From: Fallopia convolvulus
Taxonomy: Eukaryota; Streptophyta; Magnoliopsida; Caryophyllales; Polygonaceae
DNA: 64,000 nucleotides
Assembly (NCBI GenBank): GCA_964016875.1
Contig: OZ024720.1
Location: forward strand, 42,623,106 to 42,687,105
Direction: 5' to 3'
A model generated the notes under the pieces. It was not told the origin of the DNA. It searched no databases and saw nothing but the letters and a program-made list of their open reading frames with translations. Each line of letters begins with the position of its first letter. Position 1 is the first letter of the stretch. The position numbers and the translations under genes were made by a program. Positions 55,185 to 64,000 of this stretch are shown here, piece after piece.

Positions 55185-56592
55185 TGATGTCTCTCTATTT
55201 GGTGGTGTTTTCATATGTGATTTCCTTTGTAAATATGTTTCTTTTTCCCCTTTTCTTGTGTGTTTTGTTCCTTTTTAGCCTAGTTCCCGTATTTCTATGA
55301 GATTCGGAGACTACGCACATTTTATGTGTTTTGTAGGTAATTTGGCATTAATCAAGGATCGATTTGAAGGAGGGTCGAGACATGGAGCAAAGGCCGAGCT
55401 AAAGCGGGAAGGAGAGAAGCAAGCCATGAATAAGAACAAGAGAAGCCAACTAAGAAGAAGGTGGAACAAGGTCAGGACCGAGTTGCAACCACATCGGGCC
55501 CGACTTTGAAGTCTCCAACCTCGGACCGAGTTGCACAGTAACTCGGGCCCGAGGTCCTCCGTGTCGGTCCGAGTCGGTCACCGAACTACTTGGGCTCCAA
55601 GGCACGAATTTGTGGACTTCCACTTTTACCCCTCATCTAATCTATAAAAGGCCCTCTTGTCTTCTAAGAAGGGGTTCCCTCACACACACACAAAAAGGGG
55701 GTTCCAAGGGAGCCAAGAGGATTCTTGGAGAGCAAGGAGGAAGGAGAGGAGAAGGAAGAGAGAGAGAATCGGCCAAGGGAGGAAGTCTTGATAGGTTTTG
55801 TTTGTAGATTTGCTTTGATTTGCTTTGTTCTTGTGGATTTGAAAACCCTTGATTGGAATTTGTGGATTGCTTTGGATTTGAATGAAACTTTGCTTTGTTT
55901 TGAGATTGATTATGATGATTGCTTTCCCTTTTGATTTGATTGCTTTCTTTGCTTGTCACATGGAGTAGATCTCCTTGATCTTGGGTTATGGGGGAAAACC
56001 CTAGCTAGGTTTAGGCTAGAAACCCAAATTCCATAGCCTTGAGTGTTTGATCTAAGGAACCCACTCTACATAGAGATACAATTCCTTGCGAAGGTTGGGA
56101 ATCAAGGCTTGAGATTGGCAAAGTAGCGAAAGTGAACATGTGTCAATCTCAAGACCTTGCTTCGAAGGGGATTTCCCCATGGATCGAGGTGTAGATGTGG
56201 TTGGAACGAGGGCGAAAGCACTCGATCCTAGTCCGATCATCACTCTTTGCTTGAATTGGGGTGGAAAAGCCTTAATCTACTAAGGAAGGAACCCAAAAGC
56301 CCAAGATCTACTTTTAAATCCTTGAGTTCGACATCCCCAGCTACCTCGGGCCCGACTTACACAGTGTCGGTCCCGACTTCCTCTTGTCGCCAACCTCGGG
56401 CCCGACGTGACCTCAGTGTCGGTCCCGACTGTTTTCTTTGTTTTCCTTTGTTTTATGCTCTCCTTTCTAGCTTCCTAGTATCTAGGCACATCGATCGAGT
56501 AGACTTCCCGAGTGTTCGACACCCACCACGTACTACAACGGGGTCGGGTTATAAATTGTATCTCTAGACCCTCGCAATCCGAGGGGCGATCA
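55185..56592 (+). repeat. 3' LTR of AthI copy C
   Basis: 1408 bp ending GATCA at 56592, followed by the duplication accag. The TATA box is at 55643-55650. Palindromes lie at 55496, 55543, 56346 and 56396. Confidence 0.96.
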
Positions 56593-56973
56593 ACCAGCAC
56601 TAGCGCCAATTGCGTGGCAACATTGAGGAAGAAAGGCGGTGAGAAGGGGGCGGTGCTAACAAATAATGGCAGAGAGGAAATGGGAAGGAAGAACCCTAGT
56701 ACGCGAGATAAGGTCTATGGGGGGATCGGGCATTGAACTCCTTAAAATAATCAGGTGGACTCTTATGACGCTTTTTCCCTAGAGCGCTATCCGCATTTTT
56801 TTATGGCTCTTGTCCAAAAAAGCGCCCTATTAAGCATATGAATTATTTTATTAAAAAGATTTAATAGTTTAGAGCGCTTAATTTGTTAAAGCGCCATCCG
56901 TGTTACTTAAATAACAACGCTTTTAAAGAGCGCTATAATATTTCCGCTATATATACTTATTTTTGTACTAGTG
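56593..56973. repeat. CACTA right part and terminus
   Basis: About 165 bases of interior are followed by GCGCT/AAGCGCC subterminal units at 56765-56960. The inverted terminus ends in TACTAGTG at 56973. Confidence 0.85.
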
Positions 56974-57388
56974 TTGGGTGGTCCAAAAGTGCAATTTCAA
57001 CATTAAAGAGAATGGAGACTTCAGGAAACTACAACTGCAAGAGTTGGAAGAGTTGAGATTGGATGCTTATGATAATGCTATGAATTACAAGAACAAAACA
57101 AAAGCATGGCATGATAAGAACATCCTAAGGAAGGAATTCAAAGTTGGAGACATGGTCCTTCTATTTCAATCTCGTCTCACACTCTTCCCAGGAAAACTCC
57201 GTTCTAGATGGGCCAGATCGTATATAATTACTCAAGTTTTTCCACATGGGGCTATGGAATTATTGGATGGGGACTCCCAAAAGATGTTCAAGGTTAATGG
57301 TCAGAGATTAAAAAAATACCATGAGGGAGTCAGCCAGGAAGTGCTAGAAGACTTAGGTCTTGATGATCCAACCCCAATTGCTAATTAA
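56974..57388 (+). pseudogene. AthM integrase, part 2 (C-terminal domain)
   Basis: It resumes immediately after the CACTA target duplication, with Trp-Val-Val-Gln-Lys. The open frame runs to TAA at 57386-57388. It contains Ala-Trp-His-Asp-Lys, Val-Gly-Asp-Met-Val-Leu-Leu-Phe and Gly-Lys-Leu-Arg-Ser-Arg-Trp, the usual C-terminal integrase pattern of Athila pol. This is the end of pol. Confidence 0.9.
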
Positions 57389-57432
57389 AAAGGGCACTGA
57401 TGTCGAGCCAACAACATTAAACAAAGGCGCTG

Positions 57433-57450
57433 CTCGAGAGGCAACCCGAG
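57433..57450 (+). other. Conserved hairpin after pol, abutting a splice donor (AthM)
   Basis: CTCGAGAGGCAACCCGAG has one mismatch in the 6-bp stem and the same AGGCAA loop. It is followed at once by GTAAGT at 57451, a perfect 5' splice site (GAG/GTAAGT). Its position, 45 bases after the pol stop, equals that after the protease stop in AthI and AthII. Confidence 0.75.
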
Positions 57451-57452
57451 GT

Positions 57453-58287
57453 AAGTTTTTCTTGTTCTTTTTCTGTTTTTGTTTTTGTTTAGTTTTTCTT
57501 TTCAATCTCGTGAGGCTAACAAGCAGGTACTAGGTTTGAAAGAACATTATTGAGGACAAACCGCGATCGCCCCTTAAAAAGGGCGATTGTGGGGCGTTTT
57601 CGAAAAAGGAATTGACGGTACTATGCACAGGCCGCGATGGCGGCCCCCACAAGGCAGCGATCGCGGCCCTCGGAGATATAAAAATATATATATATTACAC
57701 GAGGCAGTGGGGCCACTCCCACCGCCGGCCCCACTCCTCTTCATCCCGCCTTCTTCTCCTTCTTCTATCTCTATTTTCACTTCTTCTTCAACCTCCATCA
57801 AAAACCTCCATTAACACTCCCTTCTTCAACCTCCATTACACCTCCTCAAAAATTTCTTCCAAACTCAACAAAAACCCCGGATCTATAATCCTCACTTCGT
57901 CCTTAATCCAATTCCGCTCACAAAATTTGTTCTACCCCTCTACTTTTTCCCAAAAATCAAATCTCAAAAATTTCCTCCCACACCTTTCAATCCACCACAT
58001 CTTTCCATCTCGGTTTCTCATCGGGTTGTTGAAGTCGAACCAGAGGCGCGACCGCGGTTCGGAGCTGAAGAGAACTGCGGTGTCGGAGTTCCATCACCGC
58101 TTGAGAATCGCTGATCGCACAGAACCGCGATCGCTGCCCCCTGTACACCGCGATCGCGGCCTTGCCCAGAAATGCCAATCGCCGCCCTTGTTGTTGGTGA
58201 TCGCGGCCCGACAACAGTTCGATCGGTTTTTGATTTCTATAAGTTGCTTCTTCGCCTCTACTATTGAGCTGATTAGTTGAATTATAC
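57453..58287 (+). promoter_or_regulatory. AthM ORF1 leader: palindromes, TATA-like box, TA repeat
   Basis: GCGATCGC copies lie at 57563, 57657, 58127 and 58150. A TATA box within an AT/TA run lies at 57677-57700, only about 13 bases after the second palindrome, followed by a long C/T-rich leader. An open stretch of 222 codons at 57612-58280 is low-complexity leader sequence, not a gene I can support. Confidence 0.5.
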
Positions 58288-58633
58288 ATGGCGTATCCTG
58301 TTAAGAAGTTAACTGTTGCACAGAAGAAAAAATGGGATTCTCTAGCTAAGAGGAAATTCACTAGTACTAAATTCTTTGACGTTGAGATGCTTAGGACACT
58401 AGGCATGTATGACTGTACTAGAGGGTTTCTGATGAATGGTGGATTAGGGGTTTTTATTGATCTGAATGCCCCTACTTATAGGAACATAGTGCTGGAGCTT
58501 CTGTCTACGTTTCAGGATGATGAGGGTTTGTTAAAATTAATATTCTGGATGAACCATATTATATAGACAGAGAGGGTTTGAAAGGAGTTTTTGGGATTAC
58601 TGGTGTGCCTATAGCGAATTGGGATGCAGTTAG
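58288..58633 (+). pseudogene. ATHILA ORF1-type protein, N-terminal part (AthM)
   Basis: The ATG at 58288 starts a lysine-rich N-terminus (Lys-Lys-Leu...Gln-Lys-Lys-Lys-Trp). It continues into Phe-Phe-Asp-Val-Glu-Met-Leu and Thr-Tyr-Arg-Asn-Ile-Val-Leu-Glu-Leu-Leu-Ser-Thr-Phe, which aligns in position and pattern with AthI and AthII ORF1. A frameshift near 58535 is followed by a recognisable continuation (Asp-Glu-Pro-Tyr-Tyr...Gly-Ile-Thr-Gly). Element X cuts it at 58634. The remainder of AthM is not in the window. Confidence 0.75.
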
Positions 58634-59493
58634 TGTTGGTGATTTGTCTCAAGTAATCAAATCCCTACTAGAGCATGTTGAGGTTATCAAGTCATATTGG
58701 TAATGTCGATTGGTATATTGACATATATGACTTTCCATGACGGTTAAATATTTGTCATAAGATCCAAAGGTTAGTCACACACCACCACCGAGACAAGGAA
58801 CCTCGTGTGCACCGTGACAAGGGCGCGCCTAGTGTGTGGCGACGCTCGGTGCAACGGCGCGGTGCAAGCGCGGGACTCGGCTTGGACCTCGGTTTTGAGG
58901 TTCAAGGCTGGGCTTGGTTGGGGCGCGCCTTGTATGTGAACTTGAGGTTCAAGACAAGGTCCCAAGGGCACGCATAAGGTTGTGCGATGGCACGGTGAAG
59001 CTAGTGATGCGGTTGCGAGGCTGCGGTGGAGCAACAAGGCGCGCCTAGGGCATTGACTATGGCGTCGAGCATGAATTGTGTGGCTAAGGTATGGTTTTGA
59101 GCTTTGTAATTGAGTCTTGTAACTTTGTGCATATTCTAATATAAATTAGGAAGCTTCTCTAAGCTTGGTAGATGCTCTAAGCAAGAACCAAAGCTAGAGT
59201 TTAGCTTGGCACATAGTTAAATATGCTAGAGAGAAGTTTACAAGCTTCATACTAGCTTAGAGTGAACTCTAGGAGCTTGAACAAGCTCAAGACTCATTGT
59301 ACATGCTTTATAAGAAGCTCATGTAGCTAGGAACTAGCTCATGGAAGCTCAATGTAGCTCACACTAGCTAGAAATTCAGCTCAACCTAGCTCACACTAGC
59401 TCAAGCTAGCTCAACTCACTATAAGCTAGCTCATGGAGCTAAGGGGTAGTGACACTCCTTAGGTGACCTAGCTAGGTACCTAGCTATACTAGT
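58634..59493 (+). repeat. Left LTR of element X, 3' part missing
   Basis: Aligns with 61849-62729, then diverges. It holds three GGCGCGCC palindromes, a fourth mutated one near 58972, and an AGCTAGCTC-rich tract at about 59160-59450. The promoter-bearing part seen in the right LTR is absent. Confidence 0.7.
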
Positions 59494-62400
59494 AAGGCCG
59501 TTGCCTAGAACCCCCTCGGTGCATGGCACTAGACGATAATCGTCGCATGGGGGAGGTGTTGCATCAATCGCAACACATAGGCCTAAGCCTTGGCACGATC
59601 TCGGGATCGAACATGCCTAGGCGCGCCGAGTCTTATTACTCGGCACATGGCAAGGCCAGGGATGCTAGGTAAGGCAAGGCATGGATCGCACAGACCCGAT
59701 GCGTTGCAAACAAAGTGCTCGACACTCGACACTTGACGACGCGGTGCATGGTTTAAACCTCGACATGATTGGCATGCGCAAAGGCGCGCCATGGCTCGGT
59801 GACACCGTAACCATGGCACGATAGGGTGTGCAAGGCGCGCCGAGGGTGGTTGAAACCGAGCCTTGGCTACGGTATAGCGTTCGACGCATGGCGTCGGTGT
59901 GCACTCGTTAGGCACATGAGGCGCGCCTATCATAAGGCATTAAATTGATTTTGAATGAATCAATGAAACCATATTTGAATTCTTACTAGGTTCTCCTAGT
60001 TTAGGGTTTTGATAAATTTGTGATTAAGTTTGGATACTTGGTTCATCACATGTTCCATATGATTGTTTGAAATGCTTATGGTATGTGTCATTGCTTGGAT
60101 GGTTCGAACTTGTTTGAGAAATTTGAAAGGCTGGATTTATGACTTTCAAATAGACAAGTTATGGTCTAGAAAAGACTATGAGGAATTGTTTCAATCCTCG
60201 GATCCAAGGAAAGTGTCAAGAGCCATTAAGGCTTGTAATTGACAACTTTGGTTGATTAATCTTATGGTTGAGAAACCATTGAAAGGATTAATGGAAATAA
60301 TGACATGGTGGATAATTAAAGACAAGTCATAACATTTGTGTAAACACTTGTGATAAATATGATTGTCATATGAGCATAATTCTTCTAGTTTTCTTTGATG
60401 AAAGGTTTTAGAAAGAAGAATTGTATCATCTCATTGCATAGATGATGATCCTATGGAAACTCCCAATGAATTGGTGGTTAGGATGAAAGGAACATAAAAG
60501 TGGTATACTTTGTGTTTGAATGGACAAAAGAAAAGGAATGTCATTTAGAAGTCTTTAAAAGATTCTATATGTTTATAACATGAAAGATATAGTAGTTTAG
60601 TCACTTATGGTTATGAAGTGTCTAATGAGTTTATATGAAATGACATGATATACTTGGTAGAAACCAAGTTGTAAGGTTGAATAATAAGACCTTGTTCTTC
60701 ATTGATAATTTATGAAGATATCAATGTATAGAGGTGAAGGTGGATTAGATTGTTCTAAATATTCATCTTGGTTGAAATACATTGAGATGGAAATAAGAAT
60801 TCCATGGCTATACACATGATTGAGAAACATCTTTGGGTTTATGAACACACGGTTATAAGTAGGTGTGTCATGACTTGGGGACGCTCAAGTGGATATTAAG
60901 ATGTGGATATCTTGACATAGGCAATTTGTCAAAGATATGGTTGATGCATAAAGGCATTGGATGTGTATGAAACTTCCTACGTTGAAAAGTTTGAAGGCAA
61001 GTTGGATCACTCAACTTAGGAAGACCTTTAGTCGCAAATTGGTTGATTCCTACTTTGATTGATGGCGCGCATTCTTGGTGTTTCCAAGAGGCAATTTGCT
61101 ATACTCCAACTTCTAGTTGGAAAGTGACATCTAAGTATGAGGGAACCTTGTAATGAGGCACATGCCATAACTTAGTGTCAACTCGTTTGATTTTTGTTAA
61201 GCACATCGAGGTTGTTGATTTCTCTCCGAGAAGATTGACATAAGTGTTTGTGTTAATTTCAATCGAGGGATGGGGGTACAATCCTTACAACTCTAAGATT
61301 TGGACACCCAATTCCCCTACATCGAAAGGTGTGGGCTGAATTCAATGAGGAAAGCCAAAGTCATGGAGTTGGAGAGCATTCATAATATTTCATATTATTT
61401 TCCCATCAAGGTTTATGCTCAAGGCCACATGAAACCTAGTCTTGAAACAAAGTGTTCATTAATGAGTTTTGGTTGCTTATGTGGAGCATGATAGGAAACT
61501 CAACTATGCATATGTGGAAGTGTAAGGCTTCTTCCAAGTTAGAGTAACTAAGGATGACTCGACTAAAGCATATGTGAGAGGATAAGGGACGAAAGAGCCT
61601 TGGATAAGGGACGAAAAGAGCCTTTACCAAAGCGTCAAAAAAGGATAAGCGTAAGAAACTCATGTGTGAGAGTTACTACATGTACTTAGACAAGTTGATG
61701 TGGTTCAAACCTTAGGAGCACCACGATTCTTTAGTGCATGAATGTGATGATCACAAGGTGTAAATTCAAGTCTACGGACATTTGCATCTATATAGAGTTT
61801 GTTTAATAAACTTCAAGTTTTGATGACATGGCTCAAATGGGGGAGGAATGTTGGTGATTTGTGTCAAGTCATCAAATCCCTACTAGAGCATGTTGAGGTT
61901 ATCAAGTCATATTGGTAATGTCGATTGGTATATTGACATATATGACTTTCTATGATGGTTAAATATTTGTCATAAGATCCAAAGGTTAGTCGCACACCAC
62001 CACCGAGACAAGGAACCTCGTGTGCACCGTGACAAGGGCGCGCCTAGTGTGTGGCGACGCTCGGTGCAACGGCGCAGTGCAAGCGCGGGGCTCGGCTTGG
62101 ACCTCGGTTTTGAGGTTCAAGGCTCGGCTTGGTTGGGGCGCGCCTTGTATGTGAACTTGAGGTTCAAGACAAGGTCGCAAGGGCGCGCCTAAGGTGGTGC
62201 GATGGTACGGTGAAGCTAGTGACGCGGTTGCGAGGCTGCGGTGGAGCAACAAGGTGCGCCTGGGGCATTGACTATGGCGTCGAGCATGAATTGTGTGGCT
62301 AAGGTATGGTTTTGAGCTTTGTAATTGAGTCTTGTAACTTTGTGCATATTCTAATATAAATTAGGAAGCTTCTCTAAGCTTGGTAGATGCTCTAAGCAAG

Positions 62401-62766
62401 AACCAAAGCTAGAGTTTAGCTTGGCACATAGTTAAATATGCTAGAGAGAAGTTTACAAGCTTCATACTAGCTTAGAGTGAACTCTAGGAGCTTGAACAAG
62501 CTCAAGACTCATTGTACATGCTTTATAAGAAGCTCATGTAGCTAGGAACTAGCTCATGGAAGCTCAATGTAGCTCACACTAGCTCAAGTTAGCTCAACTA
62601 GCTAGAAATTCAGCTCAACCTAGCTCACACTAGCTCAAGCTAGCTCAACTCACTATAAGCTAGCTCATGGAGCTAAGGGGTAGTGACACTCCTTAGGTGA
62701 CCTAGCTAGGTACCTAGATATGCTAGCTAGGTGGTGGGGCTGGTGGGCCGGCCCAAGGGGCGCGCC
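58822..62766 (+). repeat. GGCGCGCC palindrome set of element X
   Basis: Eleven exact copies of an 8-base palindrome in under 5 kb. Short phrases such as GTGCATGGC and CGGTGCA recur around them, as if a small unit had been dispersed. Confidence 0.8.
59494..61848 (+). other. Element X interior
   Basis: 59494-59940 is GC-rich with four GGCGCGCC copies. From 59941 it is AT-richer, with only short open stretches in either strand and no motif I recognise. It ends in the polypurine tract at about 61834-61848. Confidence 0.5.
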
Positions 62767-63324
62767 ACATGGGCTGTTGGGCCGCATATGCACGTGCATG
62801 GCATGGGCTGGTTGCCTTGCCATTTGGGCCGTGTACATGGGCTTTTGGATTGGATTTTTGGGCTTCCTTCTTGGGCCATTATAGGCTGGAATTAATAGCC
62901 AAATGGAGTCCATGGGGGGATGAACTTGGACGCCCAAAATGATGACAAGGAGAGAGAGAAGGGTAGTTACAACAAACTCCCTAAAATAACTCTCATCCAC
63001 TCTTTCTTGTAACCGCTTTGTAACCGCCATTGAGGGTAGTTATTGGACAGATTTGAGACACCTATATAAGGGGGAAATGTTGTCCATTTGAGGGCATGAA
63101 ACACATGAGAAAATCAGTCTCTTAGTCCACAAGAATTCAGCAAGAGAAGAGAGTGAAAACACAATTCTTGTAGTCGGTTTTGACTAGGGTTGTTTGTGTG
63201 AGTTTTCTCAATTAAATCAAACACAAGAGTGATATCATGGAGCGTTCTTCCAAAGTGAAGACGGAGAAGGAACCTCAAGTTGAAGTGCATGGGGCGTTCA
63301 TCCAAGTGAAGGAAGAACCACGCA
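61849..63324 (+). repeat. Right LTR of element X, truncated
   Basis: Contains GGCGCGCC at 62037, 62137, 62182 and 62759, the AGCTAGCTC tract at about 62370-62670, and a TATA box TATATAAG at 63063-63070. After that an ATG at 63247 opens a short lysine/glutamate-rich frame that is cut by the LTR at 63325. This may be leader or the start of a gag. Confidence 0.65.
63063..63070 (+). promoter_or_regulatory. TATA box in the right LTR of element X
   Basis: TATATAAG followed by GGGGGAAA, preceded by a GC-rich segment. It is a plausible U3/R promoter. Confidence 0.5.
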
Positions 63325-64000
63325 TGATACGTGATCGCCTCGGATTACTCCTAAGAAACCTCGTATTTGACCACACAGGAACCCGATCTTGACAGCAAAT
63401 CAATTCAATCCTACAAAAGCTTTCAACTTTAGAACTCCTTGTGATGCAAGTAACAAACTGATTTGAATGATTACGAATGGAATGGATCGAAATTGATAGG
63501 AAGATTCAAATAGATAGTTCAATTGAATTGGCTCTAACGCTAAATTCAATTGATGAACTAGGATCGATCTTTAACAATCAACCTAGAACTAAACTAGATG
63601 AATAACTTTTCAACACAATCTGAATTTTCGAATTTAAGAACACGAGAGAGAGAAAATTCGAATTCTGGTGATGACGATCTCGAGATTGCAATGCACACAA
63701 CACAATTGTATTTTTGAGCCCAAGGACTAGATAAACCTTTCTTAGGGTTTATCTAATCTCAAGCTGATTTTTATTAATGAAACTGAAAAGTATTTATAGA
63801 GAATACAAAAGCTAATACTTGGGGAGCAAGGGAGAGGAGTGGCCGGCCCTAGAAGGGGAGATTAGGTCTCCTTTGCTTGCCTCCCAAGATATAATAATAT
63901 CTAAATAAAACTAACTAGATTCCCTTAAATAAAATAAATCATGGCTGATTTATTTATTTAAGGAAATAATCCTAACAAACTCAAAATATCTCTAACAAAC
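63325..64000 (-). repeat. LTR of family P, second copy, runs off the window
   Basis: It begins TGATACGTGATCGCC on the plus strand and aligns with 10404-11080 in the same orientation. Minus-strand signals include CTCTATAAATAC near 63803-63792. The bases to its left show no primer-binding site in reverse, so this is also the 3' end of a minus-strand element or a solo LTR. Confidence 0.7.

Larger units (their letters stand above)
45130..56592 (+). mobile_element. AthI copy C: complete pol-less Athila-type retrotransposon
   Basis: 11,463 bp with LTRs of 1407 and 1408 bp, about 16 differences between them by eye, and a perfect 5-bp target duplication. Gene order is gag-protease, hairpin, duplicated leader, ORF1, tail, polypurine tract. 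There is no pol. Exact TCGGGCCCGA palindromes lie at 45439, 45488, 46290, 46340, 48382, 49944, 50658, 51342, 51395, 52887, 55496, 55543, 56346 and 56396. Confidence 0.96.
42867..56973. mobile_element. Non-autonomous CACTA (En/Spm) DNA transposon, host of AthI copy C
   Basis: Terminal inverted repeats CACTAGTACAAAAAT start at 42867 and end at 56973. The 3-bp target duplication ttg lies at 42864-42866 and 56974-56976. Excluding the 11.46-kb retrotransposon and its duplication, the element is about 2.6 kb. That is too short for a CACTA transposase gene, and no transposase motif was found. Removing it restores the integrase frame of AthM. Confidence 0.93.
58634..63324 (+). mobile_element. Element X: decayed LTR retrotransposon (copia-like or LARD)
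   Basis: Two direct repeats start TGTTGGTGATTTG at 58634 and 61849. The second is preceded by a polypurine tract, AAATGGGGGAGGAATG, in the style of Ty1/copia elements. The interior has no recognisable gag or pol. GGCGCGCC occurs exactly at 58822, 58922, 59038, 59620, 59783, 59834, 59920, 62037, 62137, 62182 and 62759. The right end is cut by another LTR at 63325. The class assignment is tentative. Confidence 0.65.

Noticed and set aside
57612..58280. A 222-codon open frame before AthM ORF1
   Set aside because: Low-complexity serine/leucine-rich reading of a C/T-rich leader, with TATA-like sequence and palindromes inside. No homologous frame in AthI or AthII leaders.
63247..63324. Start of a gag gene in element X
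   Set aside because: Only 26 codons before the LTR insertion, with no preceding primer-binding site seen. It could equally be leader sequence.
10404..64000. The two family P LTRs as ends of one 53-kb element enclosing everything
   Set aside because: Both lie in the same orientation with the same end facing left. No reversed primer-binding site adjoins 63325, and flanks do not match. They are better read as two separate insertions.

Overview
The window is plant (eudicot-like) heterochromatin made almost entirely of transposable elements nested in one another. I found no host gene, rRNA or tRNA gene. Evidence: four Ty3/gypsy elements of the Athila type (gag-protease reading frames, ATHILA ORF1 reading frames, primer-binding sites matching the 3' end of plant tRNA-Asp), chromovirus-like LTRs, a CACTA DNA transposon, a 5'-truncated plant LINE, and target-site duplications at many junctions. 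The exact species cannot be told.

Layout. 1-6215: 3' part of an Athila-like element, family AthI copy A, inserted in a broken Athila gag-pro (AthIV, 6216-7520). 7521-10403: 5' LTR and gag of AthIII. 10404-11502: 3' LTR and pol tail of a minus-strand element. 11503-17400: minus-strand chromovirus-like LTR material with a LINE fragment at 13891-14108. From about 17434 to 58633 runs one old Athila element, AthM (gag, protease, RT, RNase H, integrase, ORF1). It is cut by three independent insertions: AthI copy B in the gag zinc knuckle (18364-29147, minus), AthII in the reverse transcriptase (31705-41134), and a CACTA transposon in the integrase (42867-56973). The CACTA element itself holds AthI copy C (45130-56592). 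58634-63324: a copia-like or LARD-like element, X, inserted in AthM ORF1. 63325-64000: a second copy of the LTR seen at 10404.

How the parts relate. Only AthM carries RT, RNase H and integrase. AthI (two complete copies) and AthII (one complete copy) carry gag-protease and ATHILA ORF1 but no pol, so they look non-autonomous and would need enzymes in trans. Copies B and C have LTR pairs differing at roughly 14-16 sites by eye in 1.4 kb, so they are young. AthII is older, and AthM is the oldest layer.

Most interesting signal. Each family carries its own CG-rich palindrome many times, at matching places in LTRs, the gag-protease linker, the ORF1 leader, the ORF1 tail and the 3' non-coding region. 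AthI has TCGGGCCCGA, AthII TCGTTAACGA and AthIII TCGATATCGA, so all three share TCG-N4-CGA with a family-specific self-complementary core. AthM uses GCGATCGC and element X uses GGCGCGCC. This resembles a family recognition code. ATHILA ORF1, with its basic N-terminus and acidic or glutamine-rich tail, is a candidate reader. That link is inference. Family names AthI-AthIV, AthM, X and P are labels made for this annotation.
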